Source of the DNA: Rhizophagus clarus
Taxonomy: Eukaryota; Glomeromycota; Glomeromycetes; Glomerales; Glomeraceae
Assembly (NCBI GenBank): GCA_015698045.1
Contig: BLAL01000185.1
Span: 1-64,000, forward strand
Length of the DNA stretch: 64,000 nucleotides
Direction: 5' to 3'
Numbering within the stretch: position 1 is the stretch's first letter; the number at the start of each line of letters is the position of its first letter. The notes under the pieces were generated by a model, which saw nothing but the letters and a program-made list of their open reading frames with translations, was not told the origin of the DNA and made no database searches. The translations under genes and the position numbers were made by a program. This document shows, one piece after another, positions 1-12,445 of the stretch.

Positions 1-4
1 GAAA

Positions 5-530
5 CACAGGTCGAATGAAAAAAATCGGATTTTGCTCTATTTAAAATAGCCTTGCCGACTTCAATATAGAATATGCCAAATTTTGCTTATTTAGTATAGC
101 CATATCTATTTTTGCCGATTTTTGTTAAATTCCGATTTTCAGTCATAAATGCCGATTTTAGCGGCCGATTTTTACCTTTTTTTAAATAAATGCCGATATT
201 TAAACCGGAGATATTATATTTATTATATACTTTACCCTTTTCGTATAGTTCGAATAAAGGATTTTATCTTATTTAAATTCCCTTGCGACTTCAATAAGGC
301 TTTGCGATTATTTTACTAATTTTTTGCCGATTTTTGTTAACTTCGATTTTTATCCAGAAATGCGATTTTAGCGGCGATTTTTACCTTTTTTTAATTAAAT
401 GCCGATATTTAAACCGGAGATATTATATTTAGTGTAAACTTTACCGCTTTTGACACAGGTCGAATAAAGATTTTACTCTATTTAAATAGCCTTGCCGATA
501 TTTAATTGTAATATTTCGTAATTACATCAT
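5..530. repeat. Outer terminus of copy L, triplicated subterminal unit
   Basis: The end is built of three related units of about 220 bp, starting near 5 (CACAGGTCGAATG), 245 (AGTTCGAATAAAGG) and 464 (CACAGGTCGAATAAAG). Each runs into short GCCGATTT motifs and a 'TTTAAACCGGAGATATTA' segment. Subterminal repeats like these are where CACTA accessory proteins bind; the binding here is inferred. Confidence 0.75.
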
Positions 531-1042
531 AGATTTTGAATTAATTTATTATACTAATAAATATAAGATACTATCTAAATATTCTACTTGTTTTGTACAT
601 TGAATTTCCAGTTGGGTTCGATTTCACAAACAATAAACTGAAGATTCATAAGGTTGAACAGTGATAATCGAAACTGATGAGATCGCATTGATAGGCCCTA
701 TTCTCAAAAAGTTAATTATCACATTTATTAAACGCTATTTAATTGTACTATTTTTTTTTCAAAAAAAACTTTCTTTCTGAAAGAAGAGTCTGCCTCCTAT
801 TACCGTTGCCGTCGTGCATAGTGTGTTATAGGAAAGGTGGGCTAGGGTGGCCCACCTAAGTTGTAAATACTCTGTGGTACAAAGGTTGATGATCTATTTA
901 CTATACATAGACCTCTCGCTTCGAATTTTGGTTATGATAATTCCGCTCCTCTGTCGCATTATTCGTCAAAGTCTAAATAGATATCATTATGACTTATGAG
1001 TAAAATATTTACAATAATAATGTAAATTCTTTAATCATAGTT
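531..1042. other. Non-coding part of copy L between terminus and duplication
   Basis: This is AT-rich DNA with a short hairpin (CTTTCTTTCTGAAAGAAG near 770-786). It is matched by about 42090-42600 in copy R. No gene is seen. Confidence 0.6.
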
Positions 1043-1312
1043 AAAATAGGCATGATGGATAACTCATATATCATGAGCTCTGTCTGTGCGAAGTGCCGTT
1101 TATTTATAATCAAAGTAGACTTAAGTCGTAAGTAACTTTGATTATCATTGGATTAGGAAAGTACATGCAACGAAAATCCTTTATCAAGGGGTAAAATAGG
1201 CATGATGGGATAACTCATATATCATGAGCTCTGTCTGTGCGAAGTGCCGTTTTATTTATAATCAAAGTAGGCTTAAGTCGTAGTAACTTGATTATAACAA
1301 TGATGATTATTG
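1043..1312. repeat. Tandem duplication, about 150-bp unit (copy L)
   Basis: The segment beginning AAAATAGGCATGATGG occurs twice in a row, starting near 1043 and 1192. It contains CATATATCATGAGCTC and an inverted repeat AATCAAAGT...ACTTTGATT. Copy R carries the same pair at about 41820-42092, so the duplication predates the two copies. Confidence 0.75.
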
Positions 1313-1791
1313 GAGAATTAAGTTGCAACATTTTTAAACATTTTTGAATAAGTGCCGTATAATTTAATGTATTGTTACCCTTTTCAAATAAGAAGGGCCA
1401 ATTTGCAATACAGCTTTGCCGGCCTTAAATGTATTTATATAGCCAGAATAATTGTTTTATACTTTATGTGATATTTAATTAAAATAAAATAAACCTTTGA
1501 TATCTAAAATATTACATGATTAGAGTTATTAATCACAAAGTATGGTGCTTGTATCGTAATGCCGTAATAAAAGACCGATTTGCAATACAAACTTGCCGGC
1601 TCAAAATAAGATCTCTTTTATCTGAATTATCTGATTTTTCACGCGGTTTAGAAATAATTACGGTATATGTAACCTTATCGTATTCTTGTGCCAAAAAAAA
1701 TGATTGTTATAATTTAATCAAATACAAATGCTATAATTGAATTCGCCATTCCGATTTTACAATATAATTCATTTTATATTATATAAAGTTT
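1313..1791. other. Non-coding 3' flank of copy L transposase
   Basis: This AT-rich region has motifs TTGCAATACA...TTGCCGG repeated at about 1399 and 1579. It is equivalent to 41312-41815 in copy R. No conserved reading frame is seen. Confidence 0.5.
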
Positions 1792-4700
1792 TTAAAACGA
1801 AATTTTTTTATTTAAAGGAATCACAGCCATATATTCTTTTGTTTTTCTCGTCCCAGTATCAAAATTACATTTAATGAATTTTCCCTATTATATGATGTAT
1901 GGGTATAATACTGTCTCTTCTCATATCATAAAACTCATTTGTCCATAATTCCATATTACATGATTTTATGTCGTTATCTACTTGCAATAATATCTTGTAC
2001 TATGATCTTGAACCGGTTTGTACCATTTGACTAACGCTAATGAATGGGTTAATGATCGTGAACTATTTTAAATGAATAGTATGCTCAAAATAAAATTATA
2101 CTTGACCGGGATAAACATCGATCGATCCATCATAATGTACAAATCGAGCTAATATATATGAGGATTTTCGTGACGAGCAGCCTGAACAGAACCATATATG
2201 TCCGCCCCAATTCTTATTCTCCCATATTGTATATCTAGGGTTTACGACAGTACCGTTATTGGACCTATTATAGAGTAGATGGAGATGAAACAATAATCAT
2301 TATACAACTATTATAAATTCTACCAGTAGGTCCAAAATTTGGTTTGGAAGGGTAGTTTCTTTGCGCGGTTTCATTAGCAACCCAGGAAAACATTCCGTTC
2401 TGTAAGCCGAATCTTCCTCAATAAGAGATAGTCTTATAAAATTTTGATACTCATCGCTCACAAAATCATCAAGTGCAGCCAAGCTGCCAACAGATTTTCT
2501 TGGTTCTATTATCTCAAGGAGGAAATAAGTGATCGTTGTCACAATTTGAGAGGAAGTATTGAAGGATTGTATTTTCGGACATAATTCTTAGTAGTTCAGG
2601 TTCAATATTACGTCTGCTATTATTATAAGAACCTACAATTTTTAAAATAATTAATAACATTGCGATTTTCAAATCAGAAAAATTAAATCACGTACCTAAA
2701 ATTCCGTTCATCCGTTCAAAGCTATAACACCAGAATGAGGACAAAGGACCATAGTCTAATGCGCATTCACAGATATGGAGACAGAGATGCAGATTAGGAC
2801 TTATTTTTTCTTGACCATATTTTTGTTCAATTAATTTGTTCATCTCTATCAGTCTTGTAAACGCTTCATTTAATATATTTTTTGTAGCTCTCGGTTTGTT
2901 AAGATCCTGCAAGCGCGCACGAAATATGCAAGAATTTTTCGGTCGATGTATCCAAGGAAACTCCATGTGATAGGTATTGCAAAAATTAACATGAAGGTTT
3001 TCCACATGTCCGCCGTGAAACTTGAGAATCCTTCACCGGTAGCTATTCTGACAGGGCGGCGTCCAAGGTCACTTGGGAACTTTATCATGTCAGCTCTCTC
3101 TTGCATAATTTTGAGCTTTTCGTTATTTAATATACCTTTGCCTATCCAGAGTTTCGTTACGATCCATTTCACAACACCGAGAAAAAGGCAATGCATAAGA
3201 TCAATCACGCAAAAGCGAACAGGATTAAAATAAAGCAAGCGGTATATCTCCGACCAGCGAACATGATGTTCAGAGACATGGGCTCTTCGTGCTTCTTCAG
3301 TTGCACATTGTTTCCACTCACTTGCTTTTTCTCTTATTTCATTAATATTTCGCTCAACAAACCAGTCGTCTAAATCTGCAAACCCCCAAAATTTGGTTGA
3401 TTGTTTATAAAATTTGCCGATTTGTAACATCGGTAGCATGCAATACGAGCCGAGATGAAATCACATAATTTCCGAGATGCAGGGATGTCGCTAGAACAGC
3501 CAATGATTGCACCACGGACAAATCGACCGTTGTTGTGTTCGTTTGTTTTTATAAAATAGCCATTCCACAAACGATTTAACTGGTTAACGATCAGATACAA
3601 ATAATTGTTAATTTCATGTTGGCTTGGTTCTTTCGGACCAGGCATTACTGCTAGTGTGAGAATATTGTGTGGCTTGAAGCGTTCATTACGCGGCAAATTA
3701 CAAAAAACGGCATAAATCACACCAACAGAATATTGTGAATTTACGAATGGCTGGAACCAATCCATATTTAACATTAATCCGATATGAGTATCGGCAAATT
3801 CTTTTGTAAAAAACAGCGCACCATCATCATCTGTAAAACTTTTCCAGACCCTACCATCATAGATATCGAATAAAGCTTCAGTTCCGTTTTTCCTTTCTGA
3901 CCACTTCCGACATGACATTTCAAAATTTTTGCGATTAAAAAAAGGGTCAATTGTTGCTTAATATTTATTAACGGGAATGTCATTATCGGACGGAAAATGG
4001 GATTATTACTACTATTATTACTATCTATTTTCGTTAATAGAGGGTTATTGCATTGTTGTCGAAATCGTTCTATTCTGTGATTTGGATAGTTTACAAAACT
4101 GCAAGTTGGTATTTCAGTATTGTCTAATAATTCTTTTATATCATACAATTTGTGACATCTGTCACAGGCTGCATATTTAATTATCGTTGTGGATATCCCC
4201 AACACCTTTTTAGCCATATATAAAGAGGAAGGAAAAGATGAAAATTTATTTTCATCTATTGTCAAAAGAAAAAATCTTAAGAACTTGAACAAAGAATCTA
4301 TAGCTACATTGGAAAGTTTAAATCGTTGTTGATATTGTAATATCCACAAAATAGTCCAAGTATAATTATCATTAATGTTAATGTTAGGAAGAATTGGTTC
4401 GCCGTCATCGAAATCTGTTGATGCAAAATTGACTTCCTCATCGTCATCATCTTCATAATCATCGGAATAATTAGAATCGCTATCTTCAGTATCTCCATTT
4501 TTATCGTCATCATCTTCAGAATCCCCGTCTTGATCATTCTCGTTTCTTACATTATCCAATAATAAATTTTCAAGAACAAGATCGGATATTTTTCCTTTCT
4601 TTATCGTTCGATGTTTTGCCGATTCATGTATAGGTGTCTTCTTTGTTAAAAAGAAATAGTTTCTTGTGAGTAATGGTTCAATATCTTCGGACAATGGTTC

Positions 4701-4995
4701 AATATCTTCGGACAATTGTTCAATATCTTCGGATAATTGTTCAGTTATATCAGGTGATGTATCATTTATCCCTTGTATTGGGTCGCATTCCATTACATCT
4801 TCATCAACAGCATCAGATGATATAACATTTGAAGAACCTTCTTGATAATTGTTACCAAAATTATTATTCGCATTAGATTTTAATTTATATTTTAACTCAT
4901 GTTTCAGTTTAGTCCTTGGGATCAACCAATTTACCGTTACATTCTTTACAGAAACAATGCACTTTGGTTCTGGTTCTTGTATCTAGAGATTCCGA

Positions 4996-4998
<3 letters not shown>
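1792..4998 (-). pseudogene. Tnp2-type transposase, copy L (broken)
   Basis: This is the counterpart of the transposase at 38095-41311. The same domains can be read, including an acidic N-terminal half, ACDRCHKLYD, DIYDGRVWKSF, LNMDWFQPF, SSDIPASRK, DLMHCLFLG and FERMNG. The frame is interrupted several times by single-base length changes, nearly all in homopolymer runs (near 4919, 3938, 3379 and 2877), with further disruption near 2245-2330. It also shares the in-frame TAA that interrupts copy R. Because the same 5 kb shows many homopolymer shortenings, part of the damage could be sequencing error. DDE transposases of the CACTA/CMC superfamily cut at the element ends in the nucleus. Confidence 0.8.

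Positions 4999-5031
<33 letters not shown>
4998..5031 (-). repeat. Poly(A) tract abutting the transposase start (copy L)
   Basis: A run of 34 T on the plus strand is a run of 34 A directly before and including the transposase ATG on the coding strand. Copy R has 37 A; the 3-nt difference leaves the frame relationship unchanged. Confidence 0.85.
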
Positions 5032-5034
<3 letters not shown>

Positions 5035-6596
5035 GAATTGCAAATCAATCTAATTGGTTCGGCAATCCCGATTCTTGGTCCATTTTTATCAAGGCACAGC
5101 TTGGTAATTAAGCTATTTTGATAATAACACATGACAATGATGTCAAGACCAATGTATTTTATCAAATACTAAAATATAATTTTATTTTTGCTAATTCTCT
5201 AATTAAATTTGGTATTAAGGGGTATAATTATACTAGAAAATTTTTTCAAATTCAATTAATCCGATTCTTGAAACATGTCAATCGACTTACTAATAAATCT
5301 CATATATCATCACGAATTTGAAAGATCCAAATAATTTAAGTAGAGATGTAGCAATTTCCTATTCACAGATCAAAATGCGAGAGTTATAAAAAAAGTGTCT
5401 TAGTTGTTCGCAACTGCAACAACATCAAAATTTAACACTTGGCCTATTCTTTCGAATATATCAAAAATTAGGAAAAACTATATTTCATTTTTTTTTATAT
5501 ATTTTCTTTCAAGTCGTCAATTTCTAGTACATCAGTATCATTTAAAGCTGTTAACGAGATATCAAATATTTATTATTTTATCTTTTATTGAGTCGCTTAC
5601 AATAATACGTTGAGTTATAGCATATATACGTTTATTCTAACAATCAGTCATGGTTAAAATTACTTGTTAATTAATAGAATTGTTTTAATAAATCTTTAAT
5701 TCTTCTTTTGCCCTTGGCAGTTGGCACAGACGTACAGTTTGTTAATACCACGTGACTAGATAGTGCATAAATGTCACCCGACGTGATTGGCAGGAGCTAT
5801 AAAGTTTGTTTGCGTTTACCGCGTTTACCATGCACGTTCTACAAATCAGTGATTTCCAATTTGTTTACGTTTACTATAAATTTGCTTGTGAGTATGGTAC
5901 ATTTGCGTACGTTTACCACGCTTTCTTTCTTTTTTCTCCATGTTTTAGTACGATGCAACAAATTTTCTTTGTTGCCTTTCGTTTTTTTCGTTAATGGTTG
6001 ACGATATTTTTCGCCTTATTTTCGCCTTATTTTCGTCGGCTTAACAAAGTAAGCATATTTCTTTTCGCCAATTATATTTCCTGTCGGAAAAACCAGCTTC
6101 CGTAAGTATAACTTTATCAAGCTTCAAATGTGTTATTACTAATTTGGACATGTTATTTATGATAATGATATAATATTTAGTTTATTAATATATTTTAATT
6201 AATTCATTGATATACTTTATTGATATATTTTAATTAATTTATTGATATTTTTAATTATTAATTGTTTACTGATATATTTTAATTAATTTATTGATATATT
6301 CTATTAATTGATAACGCTATAATATTTAGTTTATTGATATATTTTAATTAATCGATAGCGATATAATATCTAGTTTACTGATATATTTAAATATTGATTG
6401 ATTTATCTTAATTTAATTAATGTAGTTTACTGATTATTTTAAATAATACATTTTAATTAATTGAAAGCGATATAATATCAAGTTTATTTAATTTATTGAT
6501 TTATTTTAATTAATATTGATAGCGATATATTTTATTAAATGATAACGAGTCTTATTAATTTAATCTATCTTTTATTTTAATCAGACGATAACGAAA
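5032..6596. promoter_or_regulatory. Divergent promoter region of copy L
   Basis: This is the only intergenic space between the two divergently read element genes, so both promoters should lie here. Visible elements are a cluster of GTTTACC/GTTTACG motifs at about 5810-5925, a tandem TTCGCCTTAT at 6009-6032, and a plausible 5'-UTR intron of the accessory gene (donor GTAAGT at 6102, acceptor TCAG ending 6584). That intron is a run of degenerate TTTTAATTAAT / TTGATATAT repeats. Small open frames here have no conserved codon pattern. Confidence 0.5.
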
Positions 6597-8689
6597 ATGG
6601 TTCAGAAGACGTAAGTAACGGTTATATATAGAGCCTTTGTTTCTTGTTTAATCTTTAAATTATCAAATTATCAATATCATAATGAGAAAATTCAAACCTT
6701 TAAATTTAATTCCTATTTCTCGTGATGGCTCTCATCCTCATATTAGATCTCAACGAAATGAATCTAGTTCCCGTTCCCAATCTCGTCAATCTCGGCATCA
6801 AACTCATATTAATCGATCTCGTAGTCGCTCAAAATCTCGCTCAACGACTCGTCAACCTCGATCTCGCCCATCTCGATCCAAATCTCGTTATTATCATTCC
6901 GAATCCCAATGATCGCGTTCCCATCGCTCTCGCTCCCCTCATCGTTCCCATCATTCTCATTCTCATCAACGTCGATCTCGCTCCCCTCATCGTTCCCATC
7001 ATTCTCGTTCCCATCAACGTCGATCTTGATCTCGCTCTCATTCCCCTCATCGACATCAATCACGCTCTCAATCTCAACATAATCGAAACTATCAAAATGT
7101 CTCTAGAGGGAGATCAATTACAAAAAGTAATATTGTTTTATATTAGTGCTAATTAAATTTCATTTTACTTATACTATACCAATTTAACGTTATTGTTATA
7201 GGATCTTTAACCAATCTATCTTTAACAATTCCTTCTTCTTCACCTCCAGCGAGCGGTAGTATTTCTTTCACGTTTCTTTACTTACTTGCACGTAAAATTT
7301 TTTATACTAAATGATTTATATTAAATACTGATTTATAATAGGTGCTAACAACAGAGAAGTCAGCGAATTAAGAAGCATGATTTCAAATCTTACCAAACGT
7401 GTGAAAGTGCTAACGGAAGAAAGAACGAGTGAAGGACCAAGAAATAGAAGCCTATCCCCAGTTCTGTCCAGAGAGAATCGGCGTGCCCTTCCTCCAATAA
7501 CTGATAAAAATTTCAAAAAAACCGTTCATGTAAATATATCTTTATTTTATTAAATATTTCTCTTTTGTATTGATCGTTAAAAAATGAGTGTTATATTAAA
7601 TAGGATGAGGTAATCCATATTATAAACAACCTCGATTCGTCGATTCTTTTCGACATGTCAAAGACATTTAGTAAACAAAAAAAGTCGATAAATAAGAAGC
7701 TTCTACCAGCCGTCAAAGCAGCGATGCCTCCTTCATTAGAGGTATACGATACAGAACTTTTAAAAGTAATAAAACAGCTACACAAATCACGGCGGGAGAT
7801 TTGGAAATTAAAAAAGGAGGGTAAGATAGATGAACACAATAAACGGCAACACATGACGTCGAGGAGAGATCAGGTGTGAAATTCATTATTTAAAATGACA
7901 ATGTATATAATCTATTAATTATTTTAATTTACTCTTTAATAGAAAATGACAAGAAGACGCAAAGGTCTCCAACACATGATCTTCACGCAAGACAGCATTC
8001 TAGATGATTGTCGTCCTGAAAATATGACTAGGGAAGTATTTATTAAAGATTGCGAAAAGGCAGTAAATACCGCAGAAGTCCATTCGGATGAATGGTCTAC
8101 TGAAGACGAAGTTCTGGCAAATGAAGAGCGTAACGATAACATAAGATCAGGAAGGTTGATAAGTACAAATTCTGTAATTAAGATTCACAATAAGGAGTGG
8201 AGGGTTTCTAGAGTACGTAAAGTTGCGAAAGTTTAAAACATAGGCGTTTATGCTAATAAGTTATAAATTTATCATTAGGTTAAAAGAATCTTATTTCGAG
8301 CGGACAAGATCGGAGTAAGCATCGGAACCGGGTTAAGTCGCAAACGTTACCGTCTAGACGATATCGATAAAAAAAGCAGACCAACACAAGACATGGCTAA
8401 TTGGTGGATATCATCAAGGTGGATTGAACCAGAATCTGATGATGATGATGATGATGAGGATAACGACGGTGATAATAACGATGATGATAATAATGGTAAT
8501 GATGATAATAACGATGATGACAATAATGGTAATGGTGATAATAACGATGATAGCAATAATGGTAATGCTGATAAAAATGATGGAACTAATGAAGAACAAA
8601 ACGATGATAATAATGGTAATTTAGAAGTAGATGAGCACCAAGGTCCCTTTTACTTAGAAGTACCGGTCGATATCAGAAGACGTACATAA
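6597..8689 (+). pseudogene. Seven-exon RS-domain accessory gene, copy L
   Basis: Exons are 6597-6610, 6687-7126, 7202-7255, 7342-7529, 7604-7873, 7943-8212 and 8279-8689. All have GT...AG introns and phases that fit exactly, giving 548 codons plus stop. Exon 2 encodes an arginine/serine-rich (SR-like) region. Exons 4-6 encode basic, helical segments (LRSMISNLTKRVKVLTEE; KTFSKQKKSINKKLLP). The last exon encodes RADKIGVSIGTGLSRKRY and a long Asp/Asn tail. Two in-frame TGA codons interrupt exon 2 (6910, 7027), both where the repeat consensus has CGA. No known family is recognised. By position and charge it could be a TnpA-like DNA-binding partner of the transposase; this is inference. Confidence 0.75.
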
Positions 8690-9078
8690 TTTAGGTATTT
8701 GTTTCATCATTTAAAATCAACTGCTTGTATTTTGAGTGATTTAAATTCCGTTGTTTATAAATTAACTCTCTAATATCGTTTCTATCCTATTAATCTCTTT
8801 TTTAGAGCACTGGTTATTTTATAGCCATTTATAAGTAACATGACGAGATAAATATGATTTTAATATATTTTATATAAACATTCTATACATAATAATAATA
8901 TAATAATAAGAACAATATAGTAATATAATAATAATAATATGGACAATATAATAATATAATAATAATAAATATATCATAAATTGCAGTATATATTATAAAA
9001 TAATAGCATACATATTATATATCATACATATTAAATATTAAATATAAATCAATTATCGAAAATGGAAAAATAAAATAA
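8690..9078. other. Non-coding AT-rich stretch, copy L
   Basis: This is the 3' flank of the accessory gene, with an AATAATAATATAATAAT microsatellite-like run at about 8888-8970. No gene is seen; the stretch is identical in layout to 34010-34398. Confidence 0.6.
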
Positions 9079-9280
9079 AACCGGACAATAATAGTAATTA
9101 TGAATTACGAGAAAATCGATAATAGAAAGATCCGATATATAAATCGGCATAAACTATTTTTGAAATGTTTCTACCGAGCTAAAAAACCGGACAATAATAG
9201 TAATTATGAATTATGAGAAAATCGATAATAGAAAGATCCGATATATAAATCGGCATAAACTATTTTTGAAATGTTTATAC
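9079..9280. repeat. Tandem pair of about 105-bp units (copy L)
   Basis: The segment AAAACCGGACAATAATAG... occurs twice, beginning near 9079 and 9183. Each runs through GATCCGATATATAAATCGG to AAACTATTTTTGAAATGTTT. It forms the inner edge of the subterminal repeat zone. Confidence 0.75.
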
Positions 9281-9721
9281 TGAATTAAACTTGGCAATCC
9301 GATTTTAGGAGATTTGGCATGATTATTTAAAAATCGGCGTTCTGATTTTGCGAGAATCGGCAATTATAATTTTAAAACGGTATTCCGATTTATGTCGATA
9401 AAAATAAAAGAATTTCCGATTGCCAACAATACGTACCATAAAATCGGCAGCAAAATGCCATAAATAGGACAAATATAGCTATAAACCGGCAGTCTTATTT
9501 TTAGCTATCGACATGTTTATTTTAAAATCGGAATGCCGATTTTTGCAAAATCTGCCAAAATCGGCATTCCGATTTTTTGTTCATAAATAACGTATTTCTG
9601 ATCACAAACAATTCGCGCCATAAAATTGGCTTTAAAAAGCCATAAATCAGACAAATATATCCAAAAATCGGTTAAAAATCGGACTGCCGATTTTTGACGA
9701 TTTTTTTTCATTCGACCTGTG
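9281..9721. repeat. Inner terminus of copy L with subterminal repeats
   Basis: About a dozen AATCGGCA / TGCCGATTTT motifs in both orientations lead to the terminal GACCTGTG at 9714-9721. The layout is asymmetric relative to the outer terminus, which is triplicated instead. Confidence 0.8.
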
Positions 9722-10284
9722 TTTGTGACCCTAGTGTGAAGAACGGGCTGGCTTTTTCATTTCTGATCTTTTGTATACTTTTCTATCTTTTTTTAGAAAT
9801 AAAAGCGCTTCTTTTGACTAAAAAAAAAAAAAAAAAAGTTTTTAAAATATGGAGATTAAGAATCTTCTTTTATATCATTTATTGATGATGATTTTAAAAC
9901 TGACGATGATTTTAAAACTCACGCAGGCAACAAACTTTCCTCTTAGGGAAATCACTTAACAGACATTGAAATCTCATGATATTTAAATCCGCCAGTATGA
10001 AAGCTTTAACTTTAGATAGGTAATCGTTAATTAATTACAAGGTTGAAATTGATTACGATTTATGAGGATTGAAACGAATTACAGAATTAAATCTTTTACG
10101 AATTTACAAGACAACGAGGGTTGATAAATAATAGTTTTATCAATTAAGCAAATGTCAAATGTCAAAATTAAAATATATTTTGGCATGTAATTGTTTTTTT
10201 TTCATTTAAAATAAATTTATATGTAATTAATTTTATTGTTTTAATTAATATTTGACTTTATTGTGATAAAAAAAAAATTTTTTC
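9722..10284. other. Unassigned interior DNA
   Basis: This is AT-rich sequence with an 18-nt poly(A) run near 9820 and a local repeat GATGATTTTAAAACT at 9886-9918. No gene or RNA is recognised. Confidence 0.5.
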
Positions 10285-11790
10285 ATTGACTAAAAGTCCG
10301 GCAACCTAAAAAAAAACAAAAAATGTTTAGTACATTTAATATTAAAAAAAGTCACTTCTTTCTCCCTCAAGCTTACATTCCAAGTATTCCAAGTCCTAAT
10401 TCTAACAACCTAAAATAAAACAAATAAGAAACGTTGGTATGTTTTTTTAATATTAAAAGAATTCCTAACCCCGCGGTCCTTCTCTTACACTATCTTGCGT
10501 AGGTCCTGATTCATCCTGCTAGTAACCTGCAGAAAAAAAAATAGAAACGTTAGAAATATTCTATTAAAAAAACAAATCTCCTTTTCCCCCTCTCACTTGC
10601 CTCAATTCCAAAGTCTGGTTCGTAGTATTCATCTGAAAACCTACAAAAAAGAAAAGAAGAAATGTTAAAACTGTTTCTATTGATAACGAAATTAACCTCC
10701 CCTCCCTCCACTCACCTCAATTCCAAAGTCTGGTTCGTATTATTCGTCCGGCACCCTACAAAAAAAAGGAAACGTTAAAAATATTTCTGTTAATAACGTT
10801 TGTTGACCTCCCCCCTCCATTTATCTAAATTCTAAAATCCAGTTCGTATTATTTGTCTGGAAACTTACAAAAAGAAAAGAAGAAGCATTAACTGTTTCTA
10901 TTAATAACGAAATTGACCTACCCCCCTCCACTCACTTCAATTCTAAAGTCCAGTTCATAGTATTCGTCTGGAACCCTACAAAAAAAAAGAAACATTAAAA
11001 ACGTTTATATTAACAACGTTTGTTGCCCTCCTCCCTCCATTTACCTAAATTCTAAAGTCCAGTTCATGTTATTCATCTGGAAACCTACAAAAGGAAAAGA
11101 AGAAGCGTTAAAACCATTTCTATTAATAACAAAATTGACCTCCCCCTCCACTCACTTCAATTCTAAAGTTCAGTTCGTAGTATTCATTTGGCACCCTACA
11201 AAAAAATAAGAAACGTTAAAAACGTTTATGTTAACAACGTTTGTTGACCTCCTCCCTCCATTTACCTAAATTCTAAAGCCCAGTTCGTGTTATTTGTCCA
11301 AAAACTTATAAAAAAGAAAAGAAACATTAAAACCATTTCTGTTAATAACGAAATTGACCTTCCCCCTCTCCACTCACTTCAATTCCAAGGTCCAGTTCGT
11401 AGTATTCATCTGGCACCTTACAAAAAAAAAGAAATGTTAAAAATGTTTCTGTTAACAACGTTTGTTGACCTCCTCCCTTCATTTACTTCAACTCTAAGGT
11501 CTGGTTCGTAGTATTCATCTGGCACTTTATAAAAAAGAAAAGAAAAGTTACACAGTTTTTAAAAAAACTAAAAAAACAAATACACCCCACCCTCCCTTTC
11601 TACTTACATAATTTCTGGAGTCCAGCTTCATATCTAGTTCGTATATTCGTCCAATAATCCTACAAAAAAGAAAAGAAACGTTAAAAACATTTCACTTAAA
11701 AAAAAAACCAAATAAATACACTTCTCTCTCCTCCATTTACATAATTCCCAAAATTCATTTCGTATATTTCATCTGGTACCCTACAATAAT
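10285..11790 (-). repeat. Array A: about 13 intron/micro-exon modules
   Basis: Units of about 110 bp read on the minus strand as T-rich tract, GTAG acceptor, a core of about 40 nt, then a GTGAGT/GTAAAT donor. Cores translate to related 13-residue peptides such as FSDEYYEPDFGIE, VPDEYYELDFRIE and LPDEYYEPDLRVE. Introns contain GAAA...TTTAACGTTTC before the T tract. Some cores have stop codons or weakened splice sites. Core lengths are mostly 38-40 nt, with one of 52. It is homologous to array C and to modules in arrays F and H. Whether it is transcribed and spliced is unknown. Confidence 0.75.
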
Positions 11791-11850
11791 AAGAAAAAAA
11801 AAATTTTTTTAATAATAATTTTTAAAAATTGAATATGAATATGTATGTAC

Positions 11851-12427
11851 TGTAAATGCCAGTTCTTTTATGCTTATGAAAATAAGCGTTGTATATATGT
11901 AGCAGAAGGTTTTTATTAATTAAATATAAATGCGAAAGTGAAATAAAATATAATAAATTACTAATAAACGTTTCACCATTGATTAATTTACGAAGGTTAC
12001 ATGATCAACTTAAACAAGAAAAATGTAAATTAATCGGTTGCGAATAGGTAATGCACATACTAGCAATTACACTCAGACGCAAGCATTAATTTACAAATAA
12101 ACTAACACTTTAACAACGAGATAACTTATTAAATAAATGCTTTATTTTATTTAAAATGAAATTATCTGTTTTTATATTGATTAAAAACGCCTATATTTAT
12201 ACAAAAAACAACTACACTAAATTTACTTAACATATCTAACATATCACATAATGACATAAATGCTACTTATTTCATATATTTCACATATTTGTTATATTGC
12301 ATATGTTTAACATATCAAACATTTGCAATATTCGTAACATTTATAACATTCGTGACATTTGCAACATTCGTGACATTTGCAATATTCGCAACATGATCAG
12401 CGATCACGTGACTGTTTGATCGTAACA
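11851..12427 (-). repeat. 3' LTR of the Ty3 element
   Basis: This 577-bp terminal repeat is paired with 19376-19944. It contains short repeats of the ACATTTGCAACATTCG type near one end. Confidence 0.9.
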
Positions 12428-12445
12428 TCACTTCCTTCCAAATTT
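12428..12445 (-). other. Polypurine tract of the Ty3 element
   Basis: On the minus strand a purine-rich TTTGGAAGGAAGTGA lies directly before the 3' LTR, the expected place for plus-strand priming. Confidence 0.6.

Larger units (their letters stand above)
5..9721 (-). mobile_element. CACTA-like DNA transposon, copy L
   Basis: The 9,717-bp element is bounded by CACAGGTCGAATG and CATTCGACCTGTG. It has GCCGATTTT/AATCGGCA subterminal repeats at both ends, a Tnp2-type transposase read leftward (1792-4998) and a divergent accessory gene read rightward (6597-8689). It matches copy R at 33367-43130 in inverted orientation. From 6597 to 9721 the two copies align without net length change (coordinate sum constant at 43088), whereas the first 5 kb is 42 nt shorter than in copy R. 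The strand given is that of the transposase. Confidence 0.9.

Noticed and set aside
1516-1740. 74-codon frame at the 3' flank of the copy L transposase
   Set aside because: Copy R has no equivalent open frame at the mirrored position, so it is not conserved.
5771-6001. 76-codon frame present in both copies (also 37088-37318)
   Set aside because: It lies in the divergent promoter, is made of repeated GTTTAC motifs and is identical only because the copies are.
9820-9840. Poly(A) run as a LINE or SINE tail
   Set aside because: No upstream element body or target duplication could be recognised next to it.
10285-11790. CRISPR-like array
   Set aside because: Units are similar over their whole length with no unique spacers, the genome is eukaryotic, and splice signals explain the conserved parts.
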